From Stemphylium vesicarium (Eukaryota; Ascomycota; Dothideomycetes; Pleosporales; Pleosporaceae): 64,000 nt of DNA. The position numbers and the translations under genes are program-made. A model generated the notes under the pieces. That model saw only the letters and a program-made list of their open reading frames with translations, had not been told where the DNA came from and ran no database searches. The stretch is taken from positions 1-64,000 of the forward strand of contig QXCR01000043.1 in NCBI GenBank assembly GCA_004380135.1. The letters run 5' to 3'. This document shows positions 11,604 through 22,669 of this stretch, piece by piece. The first letter of the stretch is position 1, and each line of letters begins with the position of its first letter.

Positions 11604-11637
11604 CGCGCTGGTCCCTTACTTTTCCCTCCAGACCATT

Positions 11638-13800
11638 ATGTTAGCGCTACCCACACGACGTCAGCACCTTCCAACCATACCGTCACCACCATCTTCACAA
11701 CACTCCTATCAAAACCTCCCCCAGCATTTCGCCGCGCAACCCTTCGTTGACCAGAAGCTCCTTAACGACTACCTCGAGAGCCAACAACAGTCTTACGGCA
11801 CTCCCATCAGCAGTGCACCCAACTCGTACATGACGAGCGCTTATACCGACTTTGCGAACCCGGCCATCCGAATCCAGCAGTCGACACCCACACCGCAGCT
11901 TCCCCAAAACTTTGCTCAACCGCCCATGCTATCAGCCGGCAACACCAGCACTGGACTCGAGTCCTGGAACGGCTATGGTAACGTGCATGGTCAATCGCTC
12001 CAGACACCTTCGCAACGCCAGAATCGCGGTCACCAGCGCGCATCCTCTTCGTCTTCCGTAGGCTCAAGTACATCGCAGTACCAGCCAGTCGGCCAGGCGG
12101 CAGGTTACCAGTACGTCGCTCTCCCCGAGAATTCGCCCTCGCCGGCTGCGTCGGCTGACTCATTGGCCATGGCTAACAGACATCCCAGGTCGTTCCAGAA
12201 CCATCTCCCTACACCAACACATACGCCCACTCAAGATTCCTTCATGAACGGCACCAACTTCAACAACTACGCTTCCAACACCGTTGGCATGGACCAAACC
12301 ATGTCTGCACACATGTCGATGAAGCAGGCCCTCATGGACCAAGGTGATGACGTACCAGACTTTGCACACTCGGCAAGGCAGTCCGTCTCAAGTTACGGCC
12401 ACGATTCTCCTGCCACGCCACACACAGCACAGGACGACATGGACTTCAAGATGCCCGCAAATGGTGAGCCACTCCGCAGGATAGACTCCTGGCTCTTCGA
12501 CGAGTTTTGTACTTACAATGACGCAGACATGCGCCCTGTGCCTAAGTTCGAAAGGACATATACCGACATCGCTGCCGATACAGGCTTCTACGAGCCCAGC
12601 ACTGCTGCTGCCTCAACGTCGCAGTCAAAGCCAGCGCAATCGTCGTTGCTGTCGCCATACCGCAGCAACGCAAACGAGAACGTACAGCGTGCGCTACAAG
12701 CCGCACAGTTTGCTCGATCACAGTCACCAAGCAGCACTGCCTCAAGGAGTGACTCACCCTTCCGCAGGAGCTCGCCCTATCGCCAGCCTAGCAACAATTT
12801 CAACTCACCCATGGGCACTGCCGTGGCTGCACGTGAGCAGAACCGCCAGGCCGATGCGGCTTACGCAATGAAGCCCCAAATGGCTGTTAGCGAGGACACT
12901 GAGCCGAAGACCATCTCGCCCAAGGACGCTCTACTCGACTACAGAGAGACTGATGAGGACTCCAAAGTGCCACTGTTCCCTGACAGTGGCGCTAGCGAGT
13001 ACGACGGCCAATACAACGGTGGCGACCAATATAGAAACGCCACCCAATCCAGTTTCGACACACCATCATCGCAGCCATACCGTCGCGACAGCTGGGCCAC
13101 TCCTCAGTTTTCACCAAACTTCTCCTCTGCGACTGCCCCGTCGCTACAACCACCCACCAGCTTCAACTTCGCCACACCGTCATTACAAGGAAACTTGCAC
13201 GGCCTTCCTATGAACGCAACCTCACAATATCGATCGACACCAAGCACTATGTCGTCCGCAGTTGATCACACACCGGAATTCCCAGCACACTTGACATCTA
13301 TGGAATCAAGTGCGAGCGAAGCGGAGCCGCCGAACGGAAGCCAAAACAGCGTTCTTTCGGACCGCTACATGACCAAGCCTGCATCGACAACGGCCGAGTC
13401 GGGCACCTATTCGTGCACGTATCATGGCTGCTCGCAGCGTTTTGAAACTCCGCAGAAACTCCAAAAGCACAAGCGTGAGGGTCATCGAAGCGCAAATCTC
13501 AGCACCGCCATGACGTCGGCGGCTATTCTGGAACGCAACTCGCAAGCGGGACCCCACAAGTGTGAGCGCATCAACCCGACCACCGGCAAACCTTGCAACA
13601 CCGTGTTTTCGCGGCCCTATGACTTGACCCGTCACGAGGACACTATCCACAATGCGCGCAAGCAAAAGGTTCGCTGTGCACTTTGTGTCGAGGAAAAGAC
13701 TTTCTCGCGCAATGATGCATTGACACGCCATATGCGCGTAGTGCATCCCGAGGTCGACTTTCCCGGAAAGCATCGCAGACGCGGAGGTAACCACGACTGA
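11638..13800 (+). CDS. C2H2 zinc-finger regulator, Rpn4-like
   Basis: A 720-aa single-exon protein. Roughly the first 580 residues are Ser/Gln/Pro/Asn-rich and probably disordered, with an acidic stretch near 440-460. The C-terminus (about 591-720) has three finger-like units: CTYHGC with H-x4-H; CERINPTTGKPC followed by FSRPYDLTRHEDTIH; and CALC followed by TFSRNDALTRHMRVVH. The long first Cys spacing with FSRPYDLTRH, then a FSR-DALTRH finger, is the pattern I associate with Rpn4-type proteasome-gene activators, but this rests on motif memory, so no symbol is given. The start is the first ATG in frame (MLALPTRRQ), about 50 bp after a TATAAA. Confidence 0.75.
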   Translation: MLALPTRRQHLPTIPSPPSSQHSYQNLPQHFAAQPFVDQKLLNDYLESQQQSYGTPISSAPNSYMTSAYTDFANPAIRIQQSTPTPQLPQNFAQPPMLSAGNTSTGLESWNGYGNVHGQSLQTPSQRQNRGHQRASSSSSVGSSTSQYQPVGQAAGYQYVALPENSPSPAASADSLAMANRHPRSFQNHLPTPTHTPTQDSFMNGTNFNNYASNTVGMDQTMSAHMSMKQALMDQGDDVPDFAHSARQSVSSYGHDSPATPHTAQDDMDFKMPANGEPLRRIDSWLFDEFCTYNDADMRPVPKFERTYTDIAADTGFYEPSTAAASTSQSKPAQSSLLSPYRSNANENVQRALQAAQFARSQSPSSTASRSDSPFRRSSPYRQPSNNFNSPMGTAVAAREQNRQADAAYAMKPQMAVSEDTEPKTISPKDALLDYRETDEDSKVPLFPDSGASEYDGQYNGGDQYRNATQSSFDTPSSQPYRRDSWATPQFSPNFSSATAPSLQPPTSFNFATPSLQGNLHGLPMNATSQYRSTPSTMSSAVDHTPEFPAHLTSMESSASEAEPPNGSQNSVLSDRYMTKPASTTAESGTYSCTYHGCSQRFETPQKLQKHKREGHRSANLSTAMTSAAILERNSQAGPHKCERINPTTGKPCNTVFSRPYDLTRHEDTIHNARKQKVRCALCVEEKTFSRNDALTRHMRVVHPEVDFPGKHRRRGGNHD

Positions 13801-16800
13801 GCGCAGCCCGAGAGATGCGCGGAGCTGGCCGACCCCCGCGGAGACCCAGCCCCTGCCGCATCTGGTCCGCACATTCCAGAACAGCCGCGACCGTTCTACT
13901 GCATGCAGCCCACCCACCCAACGGGTGAGGGCGACGCACGAATTTTTTCCTTGGTCTTCTCGACTGCAAAGATTGTTCCATTCCCCGGCAGCAATTGAGC
14001 CGAGCCAAGTGTCCGTTTTCGCGTTCTCTGCATATCGGTCAGGCGAGACCGCGGCAGCTTTGCTCCAGTCGAGCCGTTGCATAGCATTCAGTTGTCGCTG
14101 GTCGGAACTGAATCATCTGACGTTTCGGCTTTTCAACTTCGACTGTACATTGTTCCTACCGTCACTTCTTTGTCTTTTGCAGTAAAATTTATGAGCATGA
14201 GTTTTTCAGCGACCAACGAGCGGGCGCATGGCATGATGATACTATGAAAGAGATGGCTTTTCTACATGAAACAAAAAGCGATGGTTTATAGAGAGGATCG
14301 CCTGCTCCATTGGATTCTGGGTTACGTGGGATTAGATTTCACTTTTTCCTCTATACACTTGCTCCTTTGTGAGCATTGTTAATATGTACAACACCTTCTT
14401 ACCCCTCAAACTGTTTCAAAGCTCTCTTCATCTTTCTTCATACCCAGCAACGTCTGCAATCCTGTACCAACACTAGCCACAGCATAAACGCCGCTGTATC
14501 ATACACAATGTAGCTAGCAAGATACCCCCCAAAAAACAAGCATGTAATATCTGATACATTTAAAATCATTGGTATCATACCTCTAGCCGTGATACCTTAT
14601 TGCATCCAATCAACCATGAATGTATCACCTTCCCAGTCACCAAGCTCCCAACCCTGGTGCACCTCTTCGGCCACGCCGGATGGCAACTACGAATGTCTTC
14701 TCCTCTCAGCACAAAGAATATGCAGCAATCGTACGAGTTCAGCTGAACACTCCCAAGCTGACACAAGCAAGTCTTTTCCTTATTTTCTTCGCCTAACAAG
14801 AATCTAGATTCAGCCCCCTCCCTCTCTTCTTCCTGTTCGCACATTCGTACAACCTTATGCACCACTTTTTTTCGCAACGAGAAGAAGGAAAATGTACACA
14901 CAGATCTGGACCTTAGACCCGAGGTGCCCGTCACTGGATGGTTGTCTTGGTTATCTTTGTGCCCGGTGTGGGCGTACGCACATATGCCCTAGCGGGAGCA
15001 CAGCACAGCCTCATTTCTTTCTTCCCATTTTGCTCTATGCTTTTATGCCCTGCATGCAACATTGATAAGCAAGTTGTGCAGTTTTTTTGTTCTAGAAGGT
15101 CACGCATTCCAAGACACAAGTATCAAGGAAGAAAAAGAAGAAAAGGGTCTTCTTCCGATGGCCCACCAGAGGCGAGTTCGACTCGGTGATGTACGCGCGG
15201 TAAAGGGCCGCTGTGGCACACGAGTGCGTATACCGCGCGTAACGCTGTGGTGGAGCGGGTAGTTTACAATCAGGAGGTGGAGAATGTGTAGGTGTGGAAA
15301 AGAAACTTGCACAAAGAATAGTGGGTAAATGTAGTCTTTGCATCTGTGTACAAAACTTGGTGAAATAGTGGGGAAGATGTGTAGGCATGCAGACTTGGAA
15401 TAGAGCAAACTTAGGTTGCAGAGAGCGCGCGTGAATAAACACCGTCTGCGCTCGTCTCTTAAGCTTATGTATTATACACATCTAAACCAACTTTGTACCC
15501 CTGAAAAGGGAGAGTTTTTTGCATCAATTATACCATCACGTATACACACATACATGGACGCATGCAAAACTTCTCTCTACCCATCCTTCGTAATGCATTA
15601 TGCCAATGCTTCCTTTAGTCGAGAGTTTCCCCGTCATACTACCGAGCCCGCCTACCGGCAAAAGCCTTCCTCAAGACTTCCTTCGCTCCCTGCCCTACAC
15701 GCTGAGACATGCATACGTAGGATGCAACGACAACATCCACCAACCCCTCCCAGGCACTCACGCACCGAATAATATCGGGCCCGGCTGTGACGGGGAGTGG
15801 GTACAACGCCGAACGTATCGGAGAAGAAGGGGGGGTAAGGGGAAGGTGGGTTGTGGGTTTGTGGGTTGCGGGTTTGTGGGTTGCATTGGGCGGGTTGTAA
15901 TTTTTTTCTTCCCTAGGATGAGGTGGGGTGGGCGAGCGGGCAGAGGCCGCCGGTTTAGACGGGTTTAGTTAGACCATCGGATAGTGAGCGTCAGGAGATT
16001 GTTGTTGCGAGCAAGCAAGCAAGCCAAGTGCCGATGTGGGTGCGTGCTGTTGCGTCATATGGGGCTGAGGAAAGAGTGTTGGAGATCGCGGTTTGCTTAG
16101 CTTAGGGGGTTTCTATCGATTGTGGAAGAACGGTTCAGACGCCATCGCTTTTTCCTTCTCGAAAGCTTATATCGTACCGCAATGATAGGAGGGTTCGCTT
16201 CATTGCAAATTTAGAGTTTACATGGGTGTTTTGGTTTTGGTTTTTCGCGGCGAGCTCCTCTGGTCGTAGGCGGAAGACATGGTTGATGTGCCGCTAATTA
16301 TCTCGACTTGCAATTTGAGGTTTCATGTACGTCAGTCGGTCGTAAGTGCGCAAATGACAAGAACCCGTGTTTCCACTCCCCCCCTTCCTTCGTGTGCAGT
16401 CTTGGCAAAATGACGAAATAACACTGTCTACTGTGAGCAATCCTGGTGATGCCGTTGGGGAAGTTACATACCACTTGCCAAGCCTACCCGGCACGGCACC
16501 CTCCACCTCCCCATCACGTTTTCAAAACGGAGATTGTCCCAAACTGTACCTGTTCAGCCGATCAGGGTTCTCTCAGACTGCCACGCCAGATGACGCGCCC
16601 CCATACACACTGCTACGTCGTCTCAGCCAGCCGGCCATCCGCGGCGCGCGAAAATGCCTTTTCTGGTTAGGAGAACAATTTGATTACCTTGACGCGAATT
16701 TAAGCGCCATTCGTGCTGCATAAGAAACTGGGGGTGTGTGCATGCCATCGCACGCGCGCAGCTGAGGAAAACAAAAACAAATAGTGATGTCACTATGTGC

Positions 16801-17416
16801 TTAGAGTAAATTATGCTCGCGGCAGGGTCTGCTGATCATGATGCGTGGTTCGTTCAAGCGTGTCGGGGGTCATTGGCGGGAACGTGTTCCACTGGGGCTG
16901 CAGCTTGGCCGATCAGTCCGCGGCACAAGCATGGTGTTCTGCGATGATGCTTGAAGTGCGTTGTGACATCTTGGGTGAGTTGGGAGCTGCAGCGGCAGAT
17001 CGTGACAACATCACAACGTGATGTGGCTGGTGACCCTGTGGCGCAGTAGAGCGACGAGATGGCTCCATCCTTCCGTTCTCTTGGAAGGCGAATGCTACCG
17101 TGAGGCTATTCACAATCGCATTGTATTGTGTTTGGTATCCGTGTTCGATGCCACCATGGTGTCTTTTGCGACCATGTTGGTCAGCTCAGAAGATTGTGTA
17201 GCTTGGTGCCCTGCTCATATTCGTTCATCAGCAACCATTCAGCAGGGGGAGCTTCAGACATCGTCTGACTTCTGAACAAGAAGTCAAAACTACTAACAAA
17301 GAAAATCATATGGCACATGAAGCCTTTCCCTCTTCTTCTTTACTACAGATTGATCTCTCTAACCCTACTGTCTCTTATCATCATCCTTTGGGGTCTCTGG
17401 AACCTGGAAGCACACC
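13801..17416. other. Gene-poor region of about 3.6 kb
   Basis: Starts with the 3' end of the C2H2 gene and runs to the DUF7918 pseudogene. Frames are short and without motifs; several are T- or A-rich shadows (15.0-15.2 kb). A short direct repeat of GTGGGTTG/CGGGTTTGTGGG words occurs near 15846-15895. No RNA gene was recognised. Confidence 0.5.
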
Positions 17417-18364
17417 CTAGTCGCTATCTTCTTGCTTAATCTTGACCTCGACCTTGGCAGAATTCTCCCGCTTGACTTCAGGTGTGGTCCCCCTCTTGAT
17501 GTCGACAGGTGCTTCCTTGATAGCAGGTTCGGCTGTGTCATCCTGCAGCAGGATCTGAAAAGCATGAATTATGTCTGTAAGCTGAGTGAGTATTAACAAT
17601 ACTTTGCGAGATGTGGTGGCTTACCGATGGAGCGGTACTTGAAGCAAAAATACTGCAAAAGGTTGACCGTCGATGGGCGTTGACCTCATTGTCACATGTG
17701 GCGCCTCTACTGCCTCTGTAAATCTGTAAACAAGTCGTCAGTACAGTTGAGAAGAAATAGCCCACTATACATACGTACCCCGCTTAGTGTGATTTGAAGT
17801 CTCTTTTCATGGTCTTTTCTCCTACACGTCCAAGGTTCCAATACTTAGCTGGCTCAATGTCTCGTGGCGATGCGTAGTATTCTCGAGCCCACAAAAGCTC
17901 AATCCTTATGGTCCCGATCTGGCTCATCTTATTCACAACCTCTTCGCTAGAGTGTCCGAACCGCCTTCCGCTATAGCCATCATATTAGCGAGGCAAAATT
18001 CGAATTGAGTATATATGCTCACAGACCTCTAGTTTCCCGAACTTAAACTTCTGTAGGTACTTGTCCCATGGCGTGTGTAGGTACAACCTTGAAAGACGCG
18101 GGAGTCAGATTCATGTTCTTCAGGGGTGAATCCTTTCAGTGGGTTCATGTCATCTAGGGAGAGCTTGGTTTGAATGCCATGGTTTCGCTGAATCCCTTTT
18201 CCGAACTTGATCCTGATTTTGAACTCTTTTTCCGATTGGGCCTCAATGTACTTTTTAATCTCGTTCCCGGTTAGAGGTTCCTCTTCATTCTCGCACTCCG
18301 GCAGCGGCTCCTCATCGACCGAGATCGTTACTTCGAGACCGGGGTAGGCATCCAGAATCGCTAT
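17417..18364 (-). pseudogene. DUF7918-family pseudogene with RIP-like lesions
   Basis: Conceptual pieces follow DUF7918 in order: ILDAYPGLEVTISVDEEPL, KKYIEAQSEKEFKIRIKFG, WDKYLQKFKFGKLE, IGTIRIELLWAREYYA, VGEKTMKRDFKSH, PIDGQPFAVF, then an acidic/basic tail ending KVEVKIKQEDSD. The expected initiator is ATA (18364-18362) just after an in-frame stop; the codon after FKSH, where the family has Gln, is TAA; the frame slips by one between the N-terminal block and WDKYLQKF, and again in a run of five T before the FKYRS block. The first two lesions read as C-to-T at CpA on one strand or the other, as repeat-induced point mutation would leave. Introns with GT-AG ends are still visible. Confidence 0.75.
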
Positions 18365-18588
18365 CTTCTAGTCTTCGGGAGGCTGACTGTGCCAGGATAA
18401 CCAAATATGATTGCTTACTTCCGCAGATGTCCGGACTGCGAACATATATGCAGTAAAAAAGCAGTGTTTACTATGAGACAATCGGATAGGCGCTTTGCGT
18501 TAAGAAAAACTTGCATGAAGTCATGCGACGTCTAAACATTTGTGATCCTTAATTTTATATTTGCTATCCTGACCAGACTTGCTATCAG

Positions 18589-18630
18589 TCAGTTCAGTCA
18601 GTCCGGAGGCCTCCGGGCTGACTGAACTGA
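18589..18630. repeat. 42-bp near-perfect palindrome
   Basis: Two 21-nt arms meet without a spacer between 18609 and 18610 and pair at 20 of 21 positions; the single mismatch (T18602 against G18617) is a G-T pair, as a C-to-T change would produce. Each outer arm consists of the TCAGTTCAGTCAGT word that recurs nearby. Confidence 0.9.
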
Positions 18631-18649
18631 TGTTTGAAGGTCACTGAAC

Positions 18650-18780
18650 TGGACTGAACTGACTGCTAAGACTTTTTAGGTAAATTAAAACTCACTGAAC
18701 TAAACTGACGTTGCTGCTGCTGCGGACTGACCTAGACTGAACTAGACTAACCTAAACTAGATTAACTAATATCGAATTAG
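18650..18780. repeat. Degenerate ACTGAACT-type repeats
   Basis: Multiple variants of ACTGAACT, GACTGAACT and ACTAAACT follow one another, with a short GCTGCTGCTGC run inside. The same words occur at about 500-620. Confidence 0.6.
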
Positions 18781-18931
18781 GACAGCTGCTCTTGTATTCT
18801 TAAAATTTCTTCCTCTGATAGTACACGTGCTTGCCGATAAGTAGAGGTGAGGGCTTCATGGCGACAATATTGAAGCGGTCATGAGAACAATGAACGATTG
18901 TGTAACTAGGGCGCAATTTGTTCTTGAGCTT

Positions 18932-20087
18932 CTACTCTGCCGAGAGCCTACTCATGTTGTCCGGGTAATCAAAGTGAGGCTCGCGACCAAGTTCCGGGGC
19001 ACAATACTTGCACTTTGGTTTATTCCGGTGATCAATGTACCAAAACAGGGGGGAGGCGTTACACATGGTCTCATACCATAGGGTACTTTTCTTGTCATGT
19101 AAACGCGATTGAATTCCTTCTTAAAATTGCTCACCACCGTATAAGACCCTCGAGAAGTGTAATCGCTCTGTTGATTGAATGTAAGCTAGTCTCCCCTCTT
19201 TTTCCTCTAGAGTACTCGATGTTGACCATTCAGGTACTTACCAATGTACGGAAGTACCCGACTTTTCGCGCCCATTCTTCCGGCGGCACTTTATCGAACG
19301 GGAATTTGGCTGTGAAGCGGCTACCTGCAAATAAAGTATTCCCGTCGCCGCTCAAGTCTACCTGTTCCACTTCAAGATTGAAGCCCTTTTCACGGAAGCG
19401 AACAAGAAGCGGGGTCATTACTTCTAGCCAGCGACGCAACTTGGGCTTCGCCCCTCTGTGCATGTCGCATGTCCTTCCAACGACCACAACAATGCTTAGC
19501 TGAAAGCCGGAAGCCGTGGTTGTGCTTAATTTCAAGCCTCCGCTTCAACCAGTTCATAGAAGCAGATAACATTTGAACGTAATTTTCGGCAACTTCACCA
19601 GAAAACTCGGGAAGATCCCAGTAGGGAGGCCTCCAGACAATGGTCAAGGAACGTATGTGATCACGTGGAATAAAGCCAGGAATCATGAATGGTGTGGTGA
19701 GAAAGGGTTTTAAACTTTCTATGCCGCATACTTCGAAATCTATTCTTTCGCAGAACATGGCAGCTGTTTCTCGGGCGAGGGTCGTGTCTGTCGGGAGTCC
19801 TAGGAAGTATGCCAGTTTGGGGTTACTCCACATGAGTTCATTGGTCATGTAGGTCGGAACCGAACATGGTAGAGCATGATGCTTACCATCACCCCATTTC
19901 GGTAACGTCCAGGCATATCGATAGATCTCGTCCCGGATCTCACGGTGGAGGGAAGTCAACACACGAGAAAAATCGTTCAAGGCATTTTTTGGAAGCCGTC
20001 TCTGATTGCCTATGTTGTTTGCAAATGGCGAATTAGCTTCTCCTAATAAAAGTTTGGGGAGCCGTGTTTACTTTGTCTTGGGATCAT
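18932..20087 (-). pseudogene. F-box/2EXR-like protein gene with a frameshift
   Basis: Exon 1 (20087-20072) encodes MIPRQ; joining to 20009 gives SNQRRLPKNALNDFSRVL followed by LHREIRDEIYRYAW, the helix pattern of fungal F-box/2EXR-like proteins. Exon 2 runs to 19242, but near 19500 the frame must slip by one base: removing one T of a TTT run restores a continuous VVVVGRTCDMHRGAKPKLRR segment. Exons 19167-19135 and 19090-18932 then give a tail with CKYCAPELGREPHFDYPDN, a possible zinc ribbon. All four introns/exons are consistent in phase, so the gene is otherwise intact; the slip is either a recent lesion or an assembly error. Function unknown; F-box-like proteins often select ubiquitination targets. 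Confidence 0.6.
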
Positions 20088-21187
20088 AGGAGGAGGCACC
20101 TAGCTGGCCATCGTATGGCGCCTTTGTATGTTCTACACCTTGCTTGGGCAGGCACCGCATCCCTTTTGAAGAATGGCCAGTTTCTGAGCTTGGTGCTGCA
20201 TTCCAACGTTTTGGCATGATGACACTGAACGCATGCAGGTGATGCGGGAATAGTGTGGTGTAGGGGCAAATTAGGAAGAAATTTTTGGAGAAGTCGCGTT
20301 GCCGACCGCTACGACGTCAGATAGGCAGTGAATCGACATCAACTGCCCGCGCGATTGAAATAGCCTTTTCATTTAATTCCTTTATCTCCCATAGGTTATA
20401 CGATGGATTTGCGTATCAACTCGAATGTTGGAACAGGGGCGATATCGTAGGACTCTAATACGCGGTAAATGCCAGACGTTGGCCTAGAACTTTCAAAAAT
20501 CGCTGCTCTGATCTTATGAGCAGAAAGCAACAGTCTCCGTCACAGCAACAGTACCAATATCGAATAGAAGCCAATGAAAGTACTGCATGCTGTTTACATG
20601 CTCCAATCTCCTTGTTGGCATTTCTCTCACAACACGTAGTGTTGTTAAACCTAGCTTGCGGAGTAGGATTCCTTACGTATCGGCTTTCACACAATGCCAC
20701 GTATCAACGTCTTCGATCCGGGTGAACCATTCTCACCTTCCGAAGGAGCTTTTTCTTTTCAAAACAAAAGCGAGGAGATTAACCGCAGAACTTCGGCACG
20801 ACAACCTGCCCATGTTGAATAAATTCACCATCACACCCTCAGCCAGCTTCACGCGCAAAAGGCTTAGAACGGTAAAAGCATAGCATTCCATTCCCTGGTC
20901 GGAGTCAGTACGAAGTCCACAGCATGATCTTCCTACTCTGACTCTTGAATACTACAAGCTCAGCATAGCACCATACTTTGAATTCACAATATCCAACGCT
21001 ATAACCCCAGCAATCCCATCGATTCAACGCCGTATCCCAGCCGTACAATACAATCGTGTGATGGAGGCGGTAAAGCAAGCATTATATTCATGTCCCTGCC
21101 CCGTACTACCACAGCGTGCATGCAAAAGTTCCGTCTTGTATCTTCTGGCATCTTGCTATAATTCGTCTCGTATGGAAGAAGAGGGGT
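20088..21187. other. Intergenic, no feature recognised
   Basis: About 1.1 kb between the F-box-like gene and the 3' end of the p24 gene. Open frames are below 100 codons and show no motif or splice continuation. Confidence 0.5.
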
Positions 21188-21963
21188 TCAAGTAAGCTTT
21201 TGCTTGATGAAGAAGGCGCGTAGGTGCGATAGTTGCCAGACGCAAGTAACACCTAGGATGACGAGCTGGATGATTGTCCAGCGGACAACGCGGGAGTTTG
21301 TATGTTCGGACTGGTCACGGAATTCGGCCTCGCGCTCCTGTAAATGTGTTAGACGTGCCGTCGCAGACCCACTCCTAGCTTTGGGATGATCAACGTACTC
21401 TCTGGAAGACTTGTTCCCTCCTAACGTCCTGCAGCCGCGAGTTCAAGTCCCTGACCTTTTGCACCAGCGTCTCTACCTTGTCCTTGTCAGTGCTCTCTAT
21501 CCGGCTCGTCTCTCCAATCGCCATGTCGAGGGTGAACTTGACTGTGCCGTGTACACCTGAGCTCAGCCAGCCGCCTCCACTTTGAACATTCTGAGGGGTA
21601 ACGCAGATCCTGTGCTGTCCGCTGTCGGCGGCGCTGAAGGTAAAGCGACCCTCGGAAGAGCCTCTTTGGGCGACGATGCGGTGGTTGTTGTCGAATGTTT
21701 CCTCGACTGTAACGAAGACGCCGACGTCGGGCTTGGTCTGGTAGGATTTGGTCGCGTCGTCCCATGCTTCGGCGTGGTAGTGGCCTGGTGGTGTTAGTGA
21801 CGTCGCAGAGAGACTATAGAAGAAGCCATGTCGTACCAACAACCAGCGTATCCTTGGGCAATTCCTCATAGAAGCACTTTTGGACCGCGCCGTCCATGAA
21901 GAAGTGTAGCGCTTGTGACGGGACGGCCAGCGCAGCGGCGAGCAATACCGTTGGTTTCCACAT
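21188..21963 (-). CDS. p24/emp24 family cargo receptor (Erp-like)
   Basis: A type I membrane protein of COPI/COPII vesicles that acts in ER-Golgi cargo sorting. A signal peptide (PTVLLAAALAVPSQA) precedes a GOLD domain beginning LHFFMDGAVQKCFYEELP, with the second conserved Cys in RICVTPQN. A heptad region (VETLVQKVRDLNSRLQDVRR) leads to a transmembrane segment (WTIIQLVILGVTCVWQL) and a short cytosolic tail, RAFFIKQKLT, with the FF sorting motif and Lys residues as in COPI signals. Exons 21963-21837, 21784-21399 and 21337-21188 give 220 aa, the normal family size. It shares an upstream region with the divergent SDR gene. Confidence 0.93.
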
Positions 21964-22669
21964 TTTTAACGAGTCGTAAACCCCCCACGAAGAATTGGAC
22001 GTGTGCGCGGAATTCGAGTGTTGGTGCGAGCTGTGTACTTGGGAACCCTGAAGCTTGAGTCGAGTTGTCGAGTTCCAGAAACTCCAGGTGTACGTTCCGA
22101 AAGCGGTTAGATCTCCGACACGTGCGTTGCGAGGTCCCCGGGGCCCTCTCTCCCTCTCTCGCGTCCCGAACCCCACCACTTTTGCTTGTTCTCAGTTTGG
22201 CACTACCTGTTGCTGAAAGCTCTAATCGAGAAAGAAAAAAGTTATCTAGCGATTCCGAGATTGTACTTCTACAATACTCAATGCCGGTACTACCATGGCC
22301 ACGGGCGATCATACTGACCATTCTTCAAGACCAGGACTTGACTTTACATTCGATACATCTCAGGTCTTGATATCTAACGATCATCTCAAAAGCGCAACAC
22401 ACATCGATCATATATTGGTCGAATCAGCGGCAGATTTACACAGATACCGTATTGAGAGGGACCTCCGACCCCGACCCCGCAACAACGATGTTAACCTAGG
22501 TAAAGAGAGCACAATTTGAAGACCAGGCTCACGACAGCCGAGTTGTGTAGACATCCACATTTCCCTCTCAACGTCTTTAATCCCCAACCCACCCTCTATT
22601 ATTCGATTCATTCTCGTCCCTAAATCTTGAGCTCTTCTAAATTCACAAATTCACTCGACATCCCCAAAC
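21964..22669. other. Divergent promoter region
   Basis: About 0.7 kb between the p24 gene (minus) and the SDR gene (plus). Frames here are short and unrecognised. The 60 bases before the SDR ATG are C/T-rich, as is common for fungal leaders. Confidence 0.45.

Larger units (their letters stand above)
7702..11637. other. Gene-poor region of about 3.9 kb
   Basis: No convincing gene on either strand. Open frames up to about 215 codons exist near 8.8-9.5 kb, but they are low in recognisable motifs and lack splice-supported extension. A 14-C run lies at 8320-8333, followed by an AT-rich patch at about 8380-8480. The last 200 bases are the promoter of the C2H2 gene, including a TATAAA at 11585-11590. 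It could be decayed mobile DNA; no ends or domains identify an element. Confidence 0.5.
18365..18931. other. Repeat-bearing intergenic region
   Basis: Lies between the DUF7918 pseudogene and the F-box-like gene. Holds the palindrome at 18589-18630 and, to about 18780, many degenerate copies of ACTGAACT/GACTGAACT. It probably represents one decayed foldback or MITE-like element. Confidence 0.55.

Noticed and set aside
11596..11637. Upstream TTG start for the C2H2 gene
   Set aside because: Non-ATG start; the first in-frame ATG at 11638 is well placed after a TATA box.
13306..14082. Minus-strand frame of 258 codons
   Set aside because: Mostly antisense to the zinc-finger exon of the C2H2 gene; Arg/Ala-rich shadow frame.
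15165..15260. Possible tRNA suggested by a GAGTTCGACTC string
   Set aside because: Flanking bases do not form a T-arm, acceptor or anticodon stem.
15092..15481. Minus-strand frame with a Phe run
   Set aside because: Product of an AAG-rich stretch; no conserved feature.
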